Assembly (NCBI GenBank): GCA_002336725.1
Contig: DDEO01000237.1
Location: forward strand, 1-8,038
Reading direction: 5' to 3'
Source of the DNA: Bacteroidetes bacterium UBA1952
Lineage (GTDB): Bacteria; Bacteroidota; Bacteroidia; Chitinophagales; Chitinophagaceae
Length of the DNA: 8,038 nt
Positions within the stretch are counted from its first letter, which is position 1. Each line of letters begins with the position of its first letter. The notes beneath the pieces are model-generated. The model made no database searches. It saw only the letters and a list, made by a program, of their open reading frames with translations, and was not told where the DNA came from. The position numbers and the translations under genes are program-made. This document shows positions 4,700-8,038 of this stretch, piece after piece.

Positions 4700-7600
4700 A
4701 TGAAAACACATCTATTCCTTTGGGTTTTTCTTTGGCTACTGCCCGGTGTTTCTGATGCGCAGCATTCGCGCAGCGGCGAGAAGTCTTCCAATGTTTATCG
4801 TCGTAGTTATCAGCGCATGGCAAGTGTCAGCAGCGCAGCTTCTACGTGCTTCGAAATTCGAGGCGGTGTGCTTTGGGCTTGGGGACAAAACGATTATGGG
4901 CAACTGGGCGACGGGACAACTGTGGATAGAAACACCCCGGTTCAGGTGGGGGTGGATACGAAATGGGTAAGCGTACGTTCAGGTCGCTATCACAGCATAG
5001 GGATTAAGAGCGACGGCACACTATGGGCTTGGGGGAGGAACAATTATGGACAGCTGGGCGACGGCACGGCGACGGATAGAAGCACTCCGGTTCAGGTAGG
5101 GATGGATACGAAATGGGTGAGCATCTCTAATGGCACACATTACACCATAGCATTGAAGAGCGACGGCACGCTATGGGCCTGGGGAAGGAACGATTATGGG
5201 CAACTGGGCGACGGCACGACGGTGGATAAAAACACCCCGGTTCAGGTGGGAGTGGATACGAAATGGGTGAGCATTGCCTCGGGGAGGCTTCACAATATTG
5301 CATTGAAGAGCGACGGCACGCTATGGACGTGGGGATGGAATATTTGGGGGCAACTGGGCAACGGAAGTAGCGGCAATGTTTATATTAACGTTCCAACTCA
5401 GATTGGCATTGATAATCAGTGGACGCAGATAGGGTCAGGCAATGATCATTCTTTGGCCTTGAAGAGCGATGGTACGCTATGGACATGGGGAAGGAACGAT
5501 TATGGACAGCTGGGCGATGGCACTCTTACACAGAGGGATAACCCTATTAAAATTGGTATGGGAAACAGGTGGGTAAGCGTTGTTGGCGGCGAGCTTCATA
5601 CCGTAGCCCTAAAGAGCGACGGGACACTGTGGACGTGGGGATATAACTACTATGGCCAATTAGGCGACGGCACGACTATCAGCAAGGATGTCCCTACTCA
5701 GATAGGTATTAGCAACAAATGGATGAGCATATCTGCAGGCCGCTACTATACTCTGGCGCTTCAAAGCAATGGCACGCTGTGGACATGGGGGAGCAACAAC
5801 AGCGGCCAGTTGGGCGACGGCACACTTGCAAACAAAAGCACCCCGCAGCGCATCCGCGAGAGCAACCGCGACTGGCTGCGGGTTGTACAGGGGCAGTCTC
5901 ATACAATAGGGTTGAAAAGCGATGGTACGCTATGGGCTTGGGGACAGAATGACCAGGGCCAGTTGGGCGACGGCACCAACGTCTCCAAGTCTACTCCGAT
6001 ACAGGTGGGTACAGACGACAATTGGATAAGTGTAGCCGCAGGTTTTAGATTTTCGATAGCTCTTAAAAGCGATGGTACGCTGTGGACATGGGGACGGAAT
6101 AACAAGGGCCAGTTGGGCGACGGCACTACTACGAATAAAAACATCCCGACACAGATAGGGGCTGATACAAAATGGGTGAGCATTGTGGGTGGACAAGCAC
6201 ATACTGTAGCCCTGAAAAGCGATGGCACTTTATGGGCGTGGGGAGATAATAGTTCGAATCAATTGGGGGACGGCAGCATACAAGACACGAACGTTCCCAT
6301 TCAGATAGGAACCGATACACAATGGGTGAGTGTAAGCGCGGGTACCTTTCATACGGTAGCCTTGAAAAGCAATGGCACTTTATGGACATGGGGCAGTAAT
6401 ATTTATGGACAACTGGGAGATGGAACTACCGGGAGTAAGAACACACCGACACAGATAGGCACTGGGGATACATGGGTGAGCATAAGTGCAGGGCAATTTC
6501 ATACCCTGGCCATTAAGAGCAATGGCACCTTGTGGGCATGGGGACATAATAGCTACGGACAACTGGGCGACGGAACCAATTATGCCAGGAGTGCTCCGGT
6601 GCAGATAGGCGCAGATACCAAATGGCTAAGCGTGAATACAGCAGCTACTTATACCATCGCCCATAAAAGCGATGGCACCTTATGGGCTTGGGGCTGGAAC
6701 ACAAATGGTCAGTTTGGCAACGGGACGAATACAAATAATTACAGCCCTACGCAAATCAGCAGTCAGGTGCAAGTGGTGTCTTTAGGAAGAGGCTATAGTA
6801 TGAGTCATAGTGCCATTCTTACGAGCGACCGAAACAGCATTTGCATGACTGGCAAAAACGACTTTGGCCAGCTGGGCGACGGGACTACAACCAACCAAAA
6901 CACCTATAACTGCGCCAGCAATATTTGCCGTGCCTATAACGCCCTGCCTTCTACACCATCCACTACCTGCATACAACCGCTAAGCGGCCTGGGCAACCGC
7001 ACCGATTTCCAATTGGGATGCACACTACTTACTTCAGTAACGCCTTCGGGTGGTGCTACGGCAGTTTCCGGAAATTTAACCGCGTGGGTATTCAAACAGT
7101 CTTCTATACCCACCTATCAGGGCCACGCCTACGTAGCCCGCCACTATGACCTGCGGCCCGATAACAACGCGGATGCAGCTACGGCTACTGTTACGCTTTA
7201 TTTTTCCCAAAGCGAATTTGACGATTACAATGCCACCAACGGTACAGACCCCGATTTGCCCACCGGCCCCACCGATAATACCGGCATCGGCAACCTGCGG
7301 GTATCGCAGTTTCATGGCGTGCCTACCGGCGGTTATACACCCGACAAATACCCAACCGCCTGGGGGGGCGCTGGCCCTGCAAGAGTGCTACTCCTTCCCC
7401 AATCCATTGTTTGGAATAAAGATGACAGCCGCTGGGAAGTAAGCATTGAAATCACCGGCTTCTCTGGCTTCTTTGTGCATGGCAATATTAACAACAAGCC
7501 ACTGCCAGTACTACTTTCTTCTTTTGATGCGAAGCTGGTAGGCGAAAAAAAGGTGCTGGCAAGCTGGATAGCGACAAATACGCAGCAGGATAAAGAATAC

Positions 7601-8017
7601 ATTTTAGAACGCAGTGCCGACGGCAACTCATTCCTCTACATTGGAAGCATATCGCCTACTGCCGCCACCGATTATCGCATGCATGATTATACCCCGCTAA
7701 TGGGCAAGAACTATTATCGCCTGCGCATCATCGGCATTGACGGACGAATAACCTATAGTGAAATCAAGAGTGTGATGCTTGACGTTTCCGGTAATCAGGC
7801 TGTCGTACGGGTGTATCCTTTGCCGGCCAAAGACCATGTGATTATAGAAAACGGCGACGGCAAAGAAATCTCCGGCATCATCACCGATGTGCAGGGAAGA
7901 ACCTTGTTGCAGGTGACGACACAAAGCGGCGGCAGCGTAAATGTCACCTCGCTTGCCGGCGGCTTGTATCTGCTGCGATTGAACAGCGGCGAGACGTTTA
8001 AGCTGGTGAAGGAGTAG
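4700..8017 (+). CDS. Secreted RCC1-repeat (14-blade) protein with T9SS sorting domain
   Basis: An 1105-aa exported protein. Residues 1-20 form a signal peptide (hydrophobic LFLWVFLWLLPG, cleavage VSDA before Gln21). Residues 40-733 hold 14 RCC1-like units of about 50 aa with the pattern KSDGTLW[AT]WGxNxxGQLGDGT...P.Q.G...WVS...G..HT.AL; WxWG begins at 59, 109, 159, 209, 261, 311, 361, 412, 462, 512, 562, 612 and 662, and unit 14 reads CMTG at 715. RCC1 units build beta-propellers that bind proteins or other surfaces. A cysteine-containing linker (738-774) leads to a module at about 778-930 (ATVTLYFSQSEFDDYN, WEVSIEITGFSGFFVH) that recurs in Bacteroidota secreted proteins, then an FN3-like segment (934-1028: LPVLLSSFDA, YILERSADGNSF, NYYRL) and a type A T9SS sorting domain (about 1035-1105: VRVYPLPAKD, GGLYLLRL, ending KLVKE). 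It should cross the outer membrane by T9SS and be anchored to the surface or released. The ligand is unknown; adhesion is a guess. Confidence 0.93.
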   Translation: MKTHLFLWVFLWLLPGVSDAQHSRSGEKSSNVYRRSYQRMASVSSAASTCFEIRGGVLWAWGQNDYGQLGDGTTVDRNTPVQVGVDTKWVSVRSGRYHSIGIKSDGTLWAWGRNNYGQLGDGTATDRSTPVQVGMDTKWVSISNGTHYTIALKSDGTLWAWGRNDYGQLGDGTTVDKNTPVQVGVDTKWVSIASGRLHNIALKSDGTLWTWGWNIWGQLGNGSSGNVYINVPTQIGIDNQWTQIGSGNDHSLALKSDGTLWTWGRNDYGQLGDGTLTQRDNPIKIGMGNRWVSVVGGELHTVALKSDGTLWTWGYNYYGQLGDGTTISKDVPTQIGISNKWMSISAGRYYTLALQSNGTLWTWGSNNSGQLGDGTLANKSTPQRIRESNRDWLRVVQGQSHTIGLKSDGTLWAWGQNDQGQLGDGTNVSKSTPIQVGTDDNWISVAAGFRFSIALKSDGTLWTWGRNNKGQLGDGTTTNKNIPTQIGADTKWVSIVGGQAHTVALKSDGTLWAWGDNSSNQLGDGSIQDTNVPIQIGTDTQWVSVSAGTFHTVALKSNGTLWTWGSNIYGQLGDGTTGSKNTPTQIGTGDTWVSISAGQFHTLAIKSNGTLWAWGHNSYGQLGDGTNYARSAPVQIGADTKWLSVNTAATYTIAHKSDGTLWAWGWNTNGQFGNGTNTNNYSPTQISSQVQVVSLGRGYSMSHSAILTSDRNSICMTGKNDFGQLGDGTTTNQNTYNCASNICRAYNALPSTPSTTCIQPLSGLGNRTDFQLGCTLLTSVTPSGGATAVSGNLTAWVFKQSSIPTYQGHAYVARHYDLRPDNNADAATATVTLYFSQSEFDDYNATNGTDPDLPTGPTDNTGIGNLRVSQFHGVPTGGYTPDKYPTAWGGAGPARVLLLPQSIVWNKDDSRWEVSIEITGFSGFFVHGNINNKPLPVLLSSFDAKLVGEKKVLASWIATNTQQDKEYILERSADGNSFLYIGSISPTAATDYRMHDYTPLMGKNYYRLRIIGIDGRITYSEIKSVMLDVSGNQAVVRVYPLPAKDHVIIENGDGKEISGIITDVQGRTLLQVTTQSGGSVNVTSLAGGLYLLRLNSGETFKLVKE
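4817..6898 (+). repeat. Tandem RCC1-coding repeat array, period about 150 bp
   Basis: Coding tandem repeat for residues 40-733. Spacing between successive WxWG codons is 150 bp, except for small insertions in units 4 (+6 bp), 7 (+3 bp) and 13 (+9 bp). DNA similarity is high: units 1 and 3 differ at about a dozen of 104 nt (from 4871 and 5171), and short blocks such as AACACCCCGGTTCAGGTGGG are identical between them. Later units diverge more at the DNA level while keeping the protein pattern. This suggests growth by duplication, with the first three units the youngest or recently homogenised. Confidence 0.9.
7065..7074. repeat. TTTCCGGAAA palindrome, copy 6
   Basis: Exact match in the non-repetitive part of the RCC1-repeat gene, codon position 2, encoding part of V-S-G-N. 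A nine-of-ten copy, TTTCCGGTAA, is at 7785-7794 in the same gene. Confidence 0.7.
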
Positions 8018-8038
8018 TTATTCCCAGAAAAAAGAAAC

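Noticed and set aside
4817..6898. CRISPR-like periodic repeats
   Set aside because: The 150-bp period is in frame, the units are not separated by unrelated spacers, and the translation is a clear RCC1 repeat.

Overview
The window most likely comes from a member of the Bacteroidota. Three things point there: a secreted protein that ends in a type IX secretion (T9SS) sorting domain, a DUF6261-like protein (a family known almost only from this phylum), and two candidate promoters of the TAnnTTTG type with little or no Shine-Dalgarno sequence at the starts. Base composition is intermediate. I cannot name the genus; a Chitinophagia/Saprospiria-type environmental bacterium is an inference from the T9SS protein's C-terminal architecture.

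Layout. At the left edge a TAnnTTTG box points out of the window on the minus strand, probably serving a gene whose body lies outside. Then, on the plus strand, come a lipoprotein MsrA (113-817) and a two-gene MntA-HepT toxin-antitoxin module (931-1558, genes overlapping by 8 nt). A TonB-dependent receptor runs the other way (1643-3556, minus), convergent with hepT. A 345-nt divergent intergenic region (3557-3901) holds an imperfect direct repeat and a row of five short inverted repeats. On the plus strand again are a DUF6261-like protein of unknown role (3902-4624) and a large RCC1-repeat protein with a T9SS sorting domain (4700-8017).

The genes do not form one obvious pathway. Four of the six products are exported or act at the cell envelope or outside it, or could be linked to such genes only by position: MsrA repairs oxidised methionines in envelope proteins, the TonB-dependent receptor imports a scarce ligand, and the RCC1 protein is exported to the surface or medium. 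MntA-HepT is a self-contained cytoplasmic module. No CRISPR array, tRNA, rRNA, transposase or integrase is visible.

Two observations stand out. First, the 10-bp palindrome TTTCCGGAAA occurs six times exactly in 8 kb, in all three codon phases, so the selection or bias acts on DNA rather than protein. Second, the RCC1 protein contains exactly 14 blade units arranged so that the array starts with a back half-blade and ends with a front half-blade, as expected for closed propellers (two seven-bladed rings, or one ring).
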